A stretch of DNA of 64,000 nucleotides from assembly GCF_003989745.1 (NCBI RefSeq), contig NZ_RZGS01000001.1, positions 62,001 to 126,000 on the forward strand, in the 5' to 3' direction. The notes beneath the pieces were generated by a model. That model worked only from the letters and a program-made list of their open reading frames with translations. It was not told where the DNA came from and searched no databases. Positions 37,042 to 46,700 of this stretch are shown in pieces; within the stretch, counting starts at the first letter, position 1; the number at the start of each line of letters is the position of its first letter. Made by a program: the position numbers and the translations under genes. Source of the DNA: Legionella septentrionalis (GTDB taxonomy: Bacteria > Pseudomonadota > Gammaproteobacteria > Legionellales > Legionellaceae).

Positions 37042-38175
37042 ATGGAAATGAATATTTTAATTTTTACAGAGCCGGATGATGCTCATGCCGTCGCCGTGCA
37101 ACTTGCATTAAAAAACACGGGGCATGCGGTGCGGTTAATATTTACGGCCGATCAACCCAGCCAGCAAACCAGCTCCATTTCAATCAATAACAGGCAATCT
37201 TCCTGGAAAGTTACAGACCCCTACCAAACCATAGCGGATGAAGAGTACGAGGTAGTATGGTGGCGTCGCGCCCGCAAACCTTTTGTCCCAAAAGAAATGA
37301 ACCATCCTGATGATTACCGGTTTATTTGTCGAGAAAACCTTGCTTTTCATGAAGCTTGGACCCGACATATTGCTCCCCATGCCTGGTGGGTAAATCCCAA
37401 GGATGCCGCTGCCGCCGCAAATTCTAAAATTCTGCAACTTAAGAAAGCAGCACAATGCGGGATGAGCATCCCTCCTACTTTATTTTCCAATAACCCTAAA
37501 GATGTGCATGCTTTTTTAATGGAACATACACGTCATGGCGTGATTTATAAACCTTTATGCGCCAATTTTTGGTTCGATGAAGCTTCCCTTAAAGCCACGT
37601 ATACCACGCGCATCAATGCTGCAGCTTTACCTGCTGAAGATGTGCTAAGAAGCACCCCAGGCATATACCAGCGGGCAATCCGTAAGCAGTATGAATTACG
37701 CGTCACTTGCTTTGGACACTACATTATGGCCGTCAAATTGTTTTCACAAGAACATCCTAAAGGCCAATACGATTGGCGGGCTATTCCAAGCGGAGAAATG
37801 CGCACGGAACATTATGTTTTGCCGCAAAAGCTCATTCAGCAGATCCGCCAATTCATGCAAAGCCTGGGGCTGGTCTTCGGCTCCATGGATTTTATTGTAA
37901 CGGAAGATAATCAATACATTTTTTTAGAAATCAACGAGCAAGGACAGTTTTTATGGGCGGAGGAATGCAACCCTTACATACCGATGCTGGATGTATTTGT
38001 GCAATTTCTTTTAGCAAAAAAACAAAATTTTGTCTGGTCACCCTCGCAGTGCAAACACTATTTAATGGATTACCAACATGGGATTGAGCAGCAACTTACA
38101 GAACAAGCACAAAAGCATGTTTTTTTAAATGAAGCTCGGCTTTTTACCAAACTTCAACAAGAAGCCTACCACTGA
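37042..38175 (+). CDS. MvdD-like ATP-grasp RiPP ligase
   Basis: The 377-residue protein follows the layout of ATP-grasp ligases that modify ribosomal peptides: an N-terminal pre-ATP-grasp domain with the 'VVWWRRARKPFVP' motif (near residue 73), a middle segment 'WWVNPKDAAAAANSKILQLKKAAQCGM' spread over residues 113-139, and an ATP-grasp domain with 'GVIYKPL' (near 170), 'QRAIRKQYELRVTCFGHYI' and the metal-binding 'FLEINEQGQFLW' (Glu296, Asn298). Relatives such as MvdC/MvdD form ester or amide bonds between Asp/Glu carboxylates and Ser/Thr/Lys side chains. A candidate substrate peptide lies 82 bp downstream. Start 37042 has a GGGA Shine-Dalgarno; 37048 is the alternative. Confidence 0.85.
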   Translation: MEMNILIFTEPDDAHAVAVQLALKNTGHAVRLIFTADQPSQQTSSISINNRQSSWKVTDPYQTIADEEYEVVWWRRARKPFVPKEMNHPDDYRFICRENLAFHEAWTRHIAPHAWWVNPKDAAAAANSKILQLKKAAQCGMSIPPTLFSNNPKDVHAFLMEHTRHGVIYKPLCANFWFDEASLKATYTTRINAAALPAEDVLRSTPGIYQRAIRKQYELRVTCFGHYIMAVKLFSQEHPKGQYDWRAIPSGEMRTEHYVLPQKLIQQIRQFMQSLGLVFGSMDFIVTEDNQYIFLEINEQGQFLWAEECNPYIPMLDVFVQFLLAKKQNFVWSPSQCKHYLMDYQHGIEQQLTEQAQKHVFLNEARLFTKLQQEAYH

Positions 38176-38257
38176 TTAATACGTTAAGGACAACATTTAA
38201 ACCAACCTCGTTAGCTGCCTATGGAAAGTGCCGCTGCGAATAGCAAAGGAAAATAGT

Positions 38258-38446
38258 ATGAACAATAATAAAAAAGAGCGCGTTTTGGCATATCAAACAG
38301 CAACTGTGCTGGCATATGAAGATTTGCAGCAAGTAGCCGGAGGAAGGCAAGAACAAGGTTTATATTGGACATTATTCCAATCCGGCACTGCCATAGTAAA
38401 TAGCAACAGTGCATCCATGAGTATGGATGGCAAGTGGGATATATAA
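38258..38446 (+). CDS. Putative RiPP precursor peptide with a double-glycine leader
   Basis: The 62-residue peptide has an AAGGA Shine-Dalgarno seven bases before its ATG. The leader contains 'VLAYEDLQQVAGG' (residues 17-29), matching the L-x-x-E-x-L-x-x-V-x-G-G pattern that ends leaders processed after Gly-Gly by C39-type peptidases. The predicted 33-residue core (30-62) is rich in Ser/Thr (Thr38, Ser42, Thr44, Ser49, Ser51, Ser53, Ser55) and ends 'SMDGKWDI', giving Asp57 and Asp61 as possible carboxylate partners and Lys59 as a possible amine. It is followed at once by a terminator. There is no C39 transporter nearby, so export would need a protein encoded elsewhere. Confidence 0.72.
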   Translation: MNNNKKERVLAYQTATVLAYEDLQQVAGGRQEQGLYWTLFQSGTAIVNSNSASMSMDGKWDI

Positions 38447-38452
38447 CCAGTA

Positions 38453-38478
38453 AACCCCGCTTCTGGCGGGGTTCTTTT
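38453..38478 (+). terminator. Intrinsic terminator of the RiPP locus
   Basis: AACCCCGC / GCGGGGTT with a 5-nt loop, followed by CTTTT, lies 7 nt past the precursor stop. It defines the ligase-precursor pair as a transcription unit, though read-through to the next gene is possible. Confidence 0.8.
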
Positions 38479-38499
38479 GGGATTATCGAAGGAACAAAT

Positions 38500-39594
38500 A
38501 TGAAGCAATTGGGATTATTTTTTATGGGCTGCCTGCTAAATTTCAATATTTTTGCTCACGCCATTGTCGATGTTTATGGAGTAGAGGTAGAACGAAGCAA
38601 GCTATTACTACAGCGCTATGGCAAACAAATCAGCGAAGTTGAAACAGCAATCAATGCCGAAATTGAAGCCATAGTGCGAGCGCAGGGTAAAGATTTTTCC
38701 GTGATGGAAGAAATACCAGAGCCTCCCGCATTAAAAAAATTGCAGAAAAAACGCACCGCATTGCTTAATCACATTAAACAGCGCGAACATCTTCTCTTTG
38801 CGGAAGCAACAACTATTTTTTATATCCCAAACAAGGAATTGTATACCACGCTTGAGGTGGTTTCTGCAGCTCATCCTGAGCGCATGAAATTCCTGCCGCA
38901 AAAAACAGGAAAACCGTATACGAGATCCAAACAAGCCCAAGATGTCATTGCAGAAATGATAGAATATCAACGGATTCTTGCAACATTATTCAATGATAAA
39001 AAGATTCAAAAAGAAGATATTAAGCCCAATAATTGCCCGGTTTTTCATTGTATTGAAAACTTCAAGCATCCGCAGCTAAAAGCTTATCTAACTAAATTTA
39101 ACCAGGGAGCCAGGCAGCAAAAGGATTTCATCTTAACCACGATCAAAAATGATCCGGATGCAGAAAGGCGAGGCGCAGCGATTTTTCTCGTTGGGCACAT
39201 GAGCGATCCCTATTTTATTCTTTCCGAATTGATGCCCTATGTAGAAGACAATGACAGTCTGGTAAAAAATAATGCCATTCGGGTAATTGGCAGCGCTATG
39301 GCAAAAGCTCGCATTTATAATATTAACATCTCTCCCTTTATCAATTTACTATCTTCGCCCATTACAACGGATCGCAACAAATCTTTACTCGTCCTCTACC
39401 ATGCCGCACACTTGCCTGCAGCAAAACAATTTATTCGCCGTGAAGCCAGTGAACCATTATTGCAAATGTTGCAATTAAAACAACCCAACAATCATGATAT
39501 GGCATATAAGCTTTTAAAACGCATCAGCGGCAAGCAATACGGTGAATATGACATTGCAGCATGGAAGCAATGGCTTAAATCTAACGCCGCCTAG
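38500..39594 (+). CDS. Exported protein with HEAT-like helical repeats
   Basis: The 364-residue protein starts at 38500 (AAGGA Shine-Dalgarno) with a signal peptide (MKQLGLFFMGCLLNFNIFAHA). Residues about 25-110 are Lys/Glu-rich and probably coiled coil; residues about 200-340 show amphipathic helical pairs such as 'AERRGAAIFLVGHMSD' and 'LVKNNAIRVIGSAMA', typical of HEAT/armadillo-type repeats. I recognise no catalytic motif. It starts 22 nt after the RiPP terminator and may be read from the same promoter. It could be linked to the peptide (periplasmic binding or immunity) or be independent. Confidence 0.65.
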   Translation: MKQLGLFFMGCLLNFNIFAHAIVDVYGVEVERSKLLLQRYGKQISEVETAINAEIEAIVRAQGKDFSVMEEIPEPPALKKLQKKRTALLNHIKQREHLLFAEATTIFYIPNKELYTTLEVVSAAHPERMKFLPQKTGKPYTRSKQAQDVIAEMIEYQRILATLFNDKKIQKEDIKPNNCPVFHCIENFKHPQLKAYLTKFNQGARQQKDFILTTIKNDPDAERRGAAIFLVGHMSDPYFILSELMPYVEDNDSLVKNNAIRVIGSAMAKARIYNINISPFINLLSSPITTDRNKSLLVLYHAAHLPAAKQFIRREASEPLLQMLQLKQPNNHDMAYKLLKRISGKQYGEYDIAAWKQWLKSNAA

Positions 39595-39619
39595 CCATAA
39601 TATTTATTATTGCATTCAT

Positions 39620-39641
39620 CATGCCCACTGACATGGGCATG
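39620..39641 (+). terminator. Hairpin after the HEAT-like protein gene
   Basis: CATGCCCA / TGGGCATG with a 6-nt loop, followed by ACGCTATTTTAT. The short T run makes intrinsic termination possible. Confidence 0.5.
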
Positions 39642-39664
39642 ACGCTATTTTATCCTGCACACAA

Positions 39665-40468
39665 ATGATAATGTATAAACAAGTTGGAAACTTGCAAGGA
39701 TTTTTCGTGATTTGGATATCTAAAATTCACCTGCTGGTTGCTTTTCTATCTACCTTAATCTTGGTTCTCTTTCATTATCTGAGCCCTTGGTTTGCCAGGC
39801 ATCTGCCCGGCAATGGCAAGGCTTTTATTTCATTTGCCGGAGGAACAGCCATTGCCTATGTTTTCTTGCATATGCTGCCTAACCTGGTTGAGTACAATGA
39901 ACCTATGGGCAAATTTTTAATCCAAAGCCACTGGCTTACCCCTTTTTCAGAATTGATGATTTACCTGGTGGCATTGGCGGGCTTTTTGATTTACTACGGT
40001 ATGGAATTGGCTGCCGAACGCTCTAAATACTTGCAAACCCGCGGCCTTGTATATGCCTTACACTTATTCATGTTTTGCCTTTATAATTTCCTTATCACTT
40101 ATACCATGTCATTACGTGCACAAGTCAGTTTAAGCGCCACAGCATTATTCACCTTTTCCATGGCGTTAAACTTTGTATTAACCGATAAAAAATTTTCCCG
40201 CTTGCATGCCACTGAATTTAATCATGTCGGTCGTTTTATCCTGATTCTTTTTTTGTTACTCGGCTGGTTATGCTCGGTGATTTTCGAACCGGTCAATGCA
40301 GTCGTCGTCGCCTTTATGGTGGCATTTTTAGCGGGTTCTGTTTTATTGAATGTTTTTAGAGAAGAGCTTCCCGGGGGAGAGTTGGTCAGCTATTGCTGGC
40401 TGGTGTGCGGCGTTTTCCTGGTTAGTTTTATCTTGTTATTGCAAATTGGATTACTTAAATCCTCTTAG
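39665..40468 (+). CDS. Multi-pass inner-membrane protein, weakly ZIP-like
   Basis: The 267-residue protein has about eight hydrophobic helices. The segment 'FAGGTAIAYVFLHMLPNLVE' (about residues 58-77) is like the second helix of ZIP metal transporters, and 'AGSVLLNVFREELP' near residue 228 is like their C-terminal helices. The metal-binding His-Ser...Glu-Gly motif expected in ZIP helix IV is not evident, so transport activity is uncertain. It lies just upstream of the polysaccharide operon with a 90-bp gap. I would keep it as a hypothetical membrane protein. Confidence 0.6.
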   Translation: MIMYKQVGNLQGFFVIWISKIHLLVAFLSTLILVLFHYLSPWFARHLPGNGKAFISFAGGTAIAYVFLHMLPNLVEYNEPMGKFLIQSHWLTPFSELMIYLVALAGFLIYYGMELAAERSKYLQTRGLVYALHLFMFCLYNFLITYTMSLRAQVSLSATALFTFSMALNFVLTDKKFSRLHATEFNHVGRFILILFLLLGWLCSVIFEPVNAVVVAFMVAFLAGSVLLNVFREELPGGELVSYCWLVCGVFLVSFILLLQIGLLKSS

Positions 40469-40501
40469 TTACAAGCATATGCTGCTGAATTAATTATTGC
40501 G

Positions 40502-40529
40502 TTTACATTTGTTAATTCTCTGCTAGATT
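40502..40529 (+). promoter_or_regulatory. Possible promoter of the first glycosyltransferase gene
   Basis: TTTACA (40502-40507) and TAGATT (40524-40529) are spaced 16 bp, with an extended -10 TGC. The start codon follows 26 nt later with no good Shine-Dalgarno, so the leader would be very short. Confidence 0.4.
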
Positions 40530-40555
40530 AACCATTAAAAATTTATCTCCTGCTC

Positions 40556-42355
40556 ATGGATACAGAAAATTTTTGGAAAATAACATTATTATCGCCAACC
40601 CGGGTTGTTTTTTCAGCCATTTTTAGCCAACTAGGCCTCCTGATTAAGCTGTTCCCACACCACTTTTCCGTTGTGTTCAGCAAGTTTCATCATAAAAAAG
40701 CAAAACAGCAACTTAAAGCATCTTTTGAGAAAATAAAACCTGAGCTGGCTGCGCTTTACTTCTCTAAAGGATTAAAAACTGCCGGGAAATTTATAAGCTC
40801 ACAGGAAAATATTGAAAAAGATTTGCGTATTGTTGCGCTGATTTATCTTTGCAGAATTGCCCTGCCTCACGATGGGGTTCAAATTAAACCGTTAATCATG
40901 CAAGCACTGGCTTTGCACCCGAAACCGATGCGCATAAAATCGCTGGCGTTTCTGCTCTACCAAATTGGAGACCTTTCAACTCCCCTAAAGTTGCTAGATG
41001 CTATAAAAACAAAATTAAACATCATCGATTACAAAAAAATGATGTTAATTAGGGCGGAATGGGAAAGTCTATCATCCTCACGGTTCGCATTTAAAAAAAA
41101 TATCAAGCCTAAATTTATGACGTGCAAAAAAACCATCCTTTACGTTGCCGCAAGCTCTCTTCCTCATCATACAAGCGGCTATACATTAAGAACACACGGA
41201 ATGGTGCAAGGCTTAGCCGCAGCCGGATGGAACATGGTTTGCATAACCCGCCCGGGCTATCCCAAAGACCGCACGGATTGTGTTAAAATTAAGGATAAAA
41301 TGCACACCGTAGATAACATATCCTATCATGCCTTGTCAGGGCCAAACCGAAGAACCACTCCCTTACGTCAATATATCCTTGCAGCTGCGCAAAAAATTTT
41401 GGCCGCAGCAAAAAAAACAAAACCGCAACTAATCCAAGCCGCATCGAATTATGAAACTGCACTGCCTGCCTTGATAGCAGCGAAAAAATTGGGTCTTCCT
41501 TTTGTCTATGAAGTACGTGGATTATGGGAATATACCGCAGCGTCCAAAATACCCGGCTGGGAAGGGTCAGAGCGCTTTAGCTTGATGAAACAACTTGAGA
41601 CATGGGTTGCCAGTAACGCTGATTTGGTGCTTACCCTAAATCGTCCTTTATGCAATGAATTAATTGAAAGAGGCGTTGCAGCACATAAAATTTCCCTGGC
41701 TCCGAACGCCGTAGATATCCAAAAATTTTCCCCCTTACCCCGAGATACCTCCTTAAGTCATGATTTAGGATTGACAAATAATTTTACAGTAGGTTATGCA
41801 GGCTCCATCGTCGGCTATGAAGGATTGGATGATTTAATCAGCGCCATTAACCTGGCCAAACAAACCATTCCAAATATACGCCTGATCATTGTGGGGAACG
41901 GAGAGGCATTACCTCGGTTAAAATTGCAGGTTCAAGCCGGGGCTTTGCAAGATTATGTCCATTTCACTGGAGCAGTTAACACAAATGAAGTGCAACGCTA
42001 TTTATCCTTGTTTGATGTAATTTGTTTACCTCGCAAACCTTACAAGGTCTGTCAGCTTGTATCACCTCTTAAGCCTTTGGAAGCAATGGCGATGAAGATC
42101 CCTTTGCTCATTTCAAATGTTGCCGCCTTGGAGGAAATGGCAACACACGGCTTAACTGCGTTGATACACCAAGCAGGAGACTCTGTTTCGCTGGCGGATA
42201 GTTTAATTAATATCGCCCGTAATCCGACGCTCAGGCAGATCCTTGCGGAAAATGCCTATGCCTATGTGTTGCAGAAACATACATGGAATCATATAGGGCA
42301 AAAATTAAGCGAAGATTTCCGCATCTTGCTTGAGAAATCTAATCGCTTGATTTAA
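40556..42355 (+). CDS. GT4 glycosyltransferase with an N-terminal helical domain
   Basis: The 599-residue protein has an N-terminal helical region (about 1-185) and a GT-B glycosyltransferase (about 190-590). The donor half shows 'VGYAGSIVGYEGLDDLISAI', 'LIIVGNGEALPRLK' and the 'PYKVCQLVSPLKPLEAMAMKIPLLISN' region with the nucleotide-sugar-binding Glu. The acceptor half opens 'ILYVAASSLPHHTSGYTLRTHG'. Its GT domain and part of its helical domain are clearly paralogous to the C-terminal half of the 1,496-residue protein two genes on (shared 'TRPGYP', 'LAAAGW/Y', 'HPKPMR/DPKPFR' segments). Sugar donor and acceptor are unknown. Confidence 0.85.
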   Translation: MDTENFWKITLLSPTRVVFSAIFSQLGLLIKLFPHHFSVVFSKFHHKKAKQQLKASFEKIKPELAALYFSKGLKTAGKFISSQENIEKDLRIVALIYLCRIALPHDGVQIKPLIMQALALHPKPMRIKSLAFLLYQIGDLSTPLKLLDAIKTKLNIIDYKKMMLIRAEWESLSSSRFAFKKNIKPKFMTCKKTILYVAASSLPHHTSGYTLRTHGMVQGLAAAGWNMVCITRPGYPKDRTDCVKIKDKMHTVDNISYHALSGPNRRTTPLRQYILAAAQKILAAAKKTKPQLIQAASNYETALPALIAAKKLGLPFVYEVRGLWEYTAASKIPGWEGSERFSLMKQLETWVASNADLVLTLNRPLCNELIERGVAAHKISLAPNAVDIQKFSPLPRDTSLSHDLGLTNNFTVGYAGSIVGYEGLDDLISAINLAKQTIPNIRLIIVGNGEALPRLKLQVQAGALQDYVHFTGAVNTNEVQRYLSLFDVICLPRKPYKVCQLVSPLKPLEAMAMKIPLLISNVAALEEMATHGLTALIHQAGDSVSLADSLINIARNPTLRQILAENAYAYVLQKHTWNHIGQKLSEDFRILLEKSNRLI

Positions 42356-42367
42356 CTTTCATTTATA

Positions 42368-42396
42368 TTGAAATTAGCGAAAGATAGTACGATAAT
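42368..42396 (+). promoter_or_regulatory. Sigma-70 promoter of the wecB-led polysaccharide operon
   Basis: TTGAAA (42368-42373) and GATAAT (42391-42396) are spaced exactly 17 bp, each one mismatch from consensus. It starts a leader of about 185 nt before wecB and is the best promoter for the nine-gene plus-strand run that follows. Confidence 0.65.
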
Positions 42397-42587
42397 CGGT
42401 CAGGGACGAATTGTGTACAGGGATTAACGCGAATATGTCGTATTATCAAGGCAACAAATCCAACATCCTGACTACCCTACAAATCAAGTTCTTCACCAAG
42501 GGGGTATTGTCCTGCGCCAAAATCTATAGATAACGCTCCACGCTTCTTTAAAAGCGCACATGGAATCAGCTAAAAAAGGAATATTTT
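42397..42587 (+). other. Leader of the wecB-led operon, with a possible 32-codon reading frame
   Basis: The leader is unusually long. It contains a frame from ATG 42435 to TAA 42531-42533 (32 residues, no recognisable family, no convincing Shine-Dalgarno). No JUMPStart/ops element was seen. It could hold an attenuator or simply be spacer. Confidence 0.4.
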
Positions 42588-43754
42588 ATGAAGCTATTTT
42601 TTATCATTGGAACACGTCCTGAAGCGATTAAGCTAGCCCCGGTTATAAATTTGGCGAAAAAAAGCAAACATTTTAGCGTCTTTGTCTGTAATACAGGACA
42701 ACATAAGGAAATGCTGCAGCAAGCTTTTGACCTTTTTGACATTAAAAGTGATGTGGACTTGAATGTGATGGAAAAAAGCCAGGGCAACCTCGCACAGATT
42801 AGCGCAGCTATTTTGTCACAACTTGATTCGATTATTTCCCGTGAAAAACCAGATTGGATATTGGTTCAAGGCGATACGTTAAGCGCTTTTGCCGGAGGGC
42901 TGGTAGGATTTTATAATCAAGTCAAAGTAGCGCATGTAGAAGCAGGGTTACGTTCTTTTGATAATTATCATCCTTTCCCAGAAGAAGTGAACCGCAAATT
43001 GATTGCAACATTTTCGCAATTGCACTTCGCACCCACCGAACTATCCAAGCAGAATCTGTTAAAGGAAAACATCCCTGCGCAACAAATCATCAATACAGGC
43101 AATACGGTAATTGATGCGCTCCTCTATGCCAAAAATAAAATTGATACGGACATTCGCATCAGCGAACAAATTAGCGACCGCCTTGCATTTTTAGATGAAA
43201 GCAAAAATATAATCCTTTTAACCGCACACCGTAGAGAAAACCATCAATTCGGGTTACAGCAAATTTGCCGTGCCGTGAAATTTCTTGCAGAAACAAGGAA
43301 AGATATACAATTTATTTTTCCAGTCCATCTTAATCCCGCGGTAAAAAATGCTGTTTTTGGCTACCTGGGAACCATTAAACAAGTGGTGCTAACAGAACCG
43401 CTGGATTATTTATCTATCGTTTATCTTTTGAATAAGAGCAAATTAATTTTAACGGATTCCGGCGGCATCCAGGAAGAAGCAAGTACGTTTTCAACTCCGG
43501 TCCTAGTCATGCGTGAAAAAACCGAACGCATGGAAGGCATCCACTCAGGGTTTGCAAAACTCGTGGGTACAAATTCCGAAATAATTATCGAGCAAGTTAA
43601 TAAATTGCTCGATTGTGAGGAATCCTATGCGGCCATGTGCAAAGCAAGCAACCCCTATGGGGATGGTTTGGCATCCAAACGCATCCTGCAGCACCTCGAA
43701 TGGTCCCATGCTTCTACCCTTGCACCCGCAAACTCGATCCCAGAGCACGCTTAA
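42588..43754 (+). CDS. wecB: UDP-N-acetylglucosamine 2-epimerase
   Basis: The 388-residue GT-B-fold enzyme converts UDP-GlcNAc to UDP-ManNAc. Motifs are 'GTRPEAIKLAPVI' at the N-terminus, 'VQGDTLSAFAGG', 'HVEAGLRSFDNYHPFPEE', 'LLTAHRRENH' and 'LTDSGGIQEEASTFSTPVLVMR'. Together with WecC encoded in the convergent group at 59,178-60,443 it would give UDP-ManNAcA for a surface glycan. Its stop overlaps an ATG (TAATG) of the next frame, but the better start of the next gene is 15 bases further on. Confidence 0.93.
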   Translation: MKLFFIIGTRPEAIKLAPVINLAKKSKHFSVFVCNTGQHKEMLQQAFDLFDIKSDVDLNVMEKSQGNLAQISAAILSQLDSIISREKPDWILVQGDTLSAFAGGLVGFYNQVKVAHVEAGLRSFDNYHPFPEEVNRKLIATFSQLHFAPTELSKQNLLKENIPAQQIINTGNTVIDALLYAKNKIDTDIRISEQISDRLAFLDESKNIILLTAHRRENHQFGLQQICRAVKFLAETRKDIQFIFPVHLNPAVKNAVFGYLGTIKQVVLTEPLDYLSIVYLLNKSKLILTDSGGIQEEASTFSTPVLVMREKTERMEGIHSGFAKLVGTNSEIIIEQVNKLLDCEESYAAMCKASNPYGDGLASKRILQHLEWSHASTLAPANSIPEHA

Positions 43755-43768
43755 TGGCAGAGGATATT

Positions 43769-46700
43769 ATGAAAATTGCAATTCTATATGGTCATGTAGC
43801 AAGTAATATCGGTGATTTGGCAATTAACCAGGGACAAATTAACTTGCTGTTAGAAATTTATCCTCATGCCAAATTTCATATTGTATTCCTTGATGCCGCA
43901 AAAAATGAATTTATGAATCTGGCCCGCTCTTCATTTAATCAGAATGGTGTCGTTAGTTTCACGAACTGCAGTTTTTCAAGTGAAAAGGGGCTTTCCTATT
44001 TGTATGAGCCGGAAGCTTTTTTAAAAGACTGTGAAGCCGCAGATGCCGATATGATCGTACTCAGCGCAGGTGAACATTTGTTCCGCTATAAAAGTATCGA
44101 TAATTTAAAAAGTTTTTTTTGTAGAACATTCCCTGCATTGGCAGCCAAAGCCACTGGCAAAAAATGCGTCATCATGCCTTCCACATTCGGTCCTTTTGAA
44201 GATGTGGAATCTGTAAATGTTATGAAATCGCTGCTTAGTCTAGCAGATTCCTCCGCAACACGAGACACATTCTCCACCAAGCTGCTTACTTCATCTTTTA
44301 ATGCAACAATGACGCCGGAGTTATTGGATCCTGCTTTTTTTCTAAATTTTACAGCACCAAACCCAACAGCTAAGAAACAAGGTAAAACATTAGGTTTGGT
44401 CATGCGTTCAGAAAACTGGGGAATTCGCTTAGTCAATACAGCAAAAAATTCTACGCAACAGGAGAATACCCTGGCTTATCAGTTTGCATTTCAAGTAGGG
44501 CGCCTGTATTTAAACAATAAAAACAATAAATTAATCATTTTTATCCAAACTATCGCTGATCAGGAGTTAGCCGAGCTGCTTTTTGAAAACCTTGCAAAAG
44601 CAGGCTTTGCCGAACAAATTGAAATGTATCGGCCTTTATCCGTGCAAGATTATTTAGACAAATTAAATTGCACCGATCAAATATTGGCATCGAGATTCCA
44701 TGCAATTATCTTAGGACTTGTTGTTGGGAAGCAAGTATATGGGACTTATTTTGAAACCCATGGGTACAAGATGCCTGGGTTGTTCGACTTGCTTAAAGCT
44801 TCTAGCTACTGTTTAAACCTGTCCTTAATCAATCCTGAAAAAGCGGCTGAGCTAGTGCAGCAAATGCTTTTCAATGCACAACAAACCAACTTGCTAGAAG
44901 AAATTAAAATTTTAAAAGAAAAAACCACTGATTGGCTTAAAACAAGTTTAACGCGTCCCTTATCCATCGCACAATTACAATTCTCGGCCAAATCATTTGG
45001 CGTTTTTGCTACAAAATTTTTGCTGGATAACCTAAGAAATAGAATAAAAAAACAATACGATGGTATAAAAGCAACTTCTGAAGCCCAGCAAAAAATATTA
45101 CAGGAAAATATCACACAGCTTGAATTTAAGCTCAGTCAAGCCAATGAACATGTCCACAAACAAGCCTTGGAAAGCTTTAAGGTAATAACAGAACTTAAAC
45201 AGCATGTATCGGATGTGGCTGCCAATGCCAAGCAACAACATGAAGAACATTTATTAAAAATTTCCACCCTGGAAAAGGAACGCGATGCCCTAACCAACCT
45301 CAAAAACAACATGCAACAAATTGAGGACAGATTGCGGCAGACTCAACTCCTTGCCGAACAAAACACGCAAAAATTTTTAAGCGTGCAGGATGACATACAA
45401 GATTTTAGAACCAGCGTTCACAATGAGGTTGCTGCAGTAACTGCAGCCGCCCAACGTTTTACTTTGGAAAACACAGAAGTGTTGCAGCAAGATATTTTTT
45501 CTGTGAAACAAACTGTTAAAAATACATTACAACAAACTCAACTCCTTGCCGAGCAAAATACGCAAAAATTTTTAAGCGTGCAGGATGATATACAAAATTT
45601 CAAAACCAACATCCACCATGAGCTTGAGGAAGTCGCTACAGCGGCTCAACGTTTTACTTTAGAAAACACAAGAGCGTTACAGCAAGATATTTTTTCTGTG
45701 AAACAAACTGTTGAAGAAAACAGCCAGGCAATTGGTGATTATGCCGCCTGCTTTGCAAAGCAATGGGCTGAATCCGAGCATCAATTGGCAGACATCAAGA
45801 CGGAAATTGAAGAGCAGTTAGCAAAAATCAAGCAAGAGAATCAGCAAAATCATGCGCAAAATTGCAATAAAATATTACAACTGGAGCAGCAGATAGCAAA
45901 TTTGCATGTGCAGCAGACGCAAAACCAAAATGAAGCAAATGAGGTCAAAATAAAATTGACCAAGCTTGAGAAAGCAATAGCCAAGACACAGGCGCAGCTT
46001 GCTCTGGAACAAATTAAGCAAAGCTTAAATTTTACTCTTTTACAAAAGCAACATTTGCTTACGCATAAATCTCAAGCAGCAGCTCCTAAAGCCAAATTTA
46101 GGAGTTTTTTATTCCCCAGAAAAAATAAAAATTCTGCAAATTACAGCGAAGCTGAATTACAAAAACTGCAAGATTTAGATGCGGAAAAATTGTTCGATGC
46201 ATATAAGCTTGCGGGCTTGAGCGGTTTTCAAGAAGCACTTTCCGTATTGAACTTACCAGCAGTTGGGGCGGCAAACAGTTATACCAGGCTCGCAAAACAG
46301 TTAATCGCAGCCCATCCTGCAGATGCAGCTTCAGCAGCAAAAATGGCTTATGAGCTTGATCCTAAGCCATTTCGGGCAAAATGGCTTGCATTTCGTTTAC
46401 ACGCTTGCGGAGAAACCATGCAAGCCGCGGCTATTTTAAAAAATCTTCCTGAAGATATTGAATATTCCGCTTCTGAACAAATGAAAATTGAAGAAATTTT
46501 CATGCAAGAAAGACGTTTGGGCAATCCTAATGCGCGAACAAGTAATGCAGCCGCTGCTTTTGCGCCGGAAACATTAATTGAAACATATCAAAAAGGTGGC
46601 TCCACTGCCATGTTGGATTTGTTGCGTGCGCAGGAAATTGAAAATAAAAAAATTGCACTTTCACTCTTACAAGTTGGAAAAGTGCTCTGGGAAGCCGATT

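Noticed and set aside
42435-42533. A 32-codon frame in the leader of the wecB-led operon.
   Set aside because: No good ribosome-binding site and no recognisable product. Kept only as a remark on the leader, not called as a gene.
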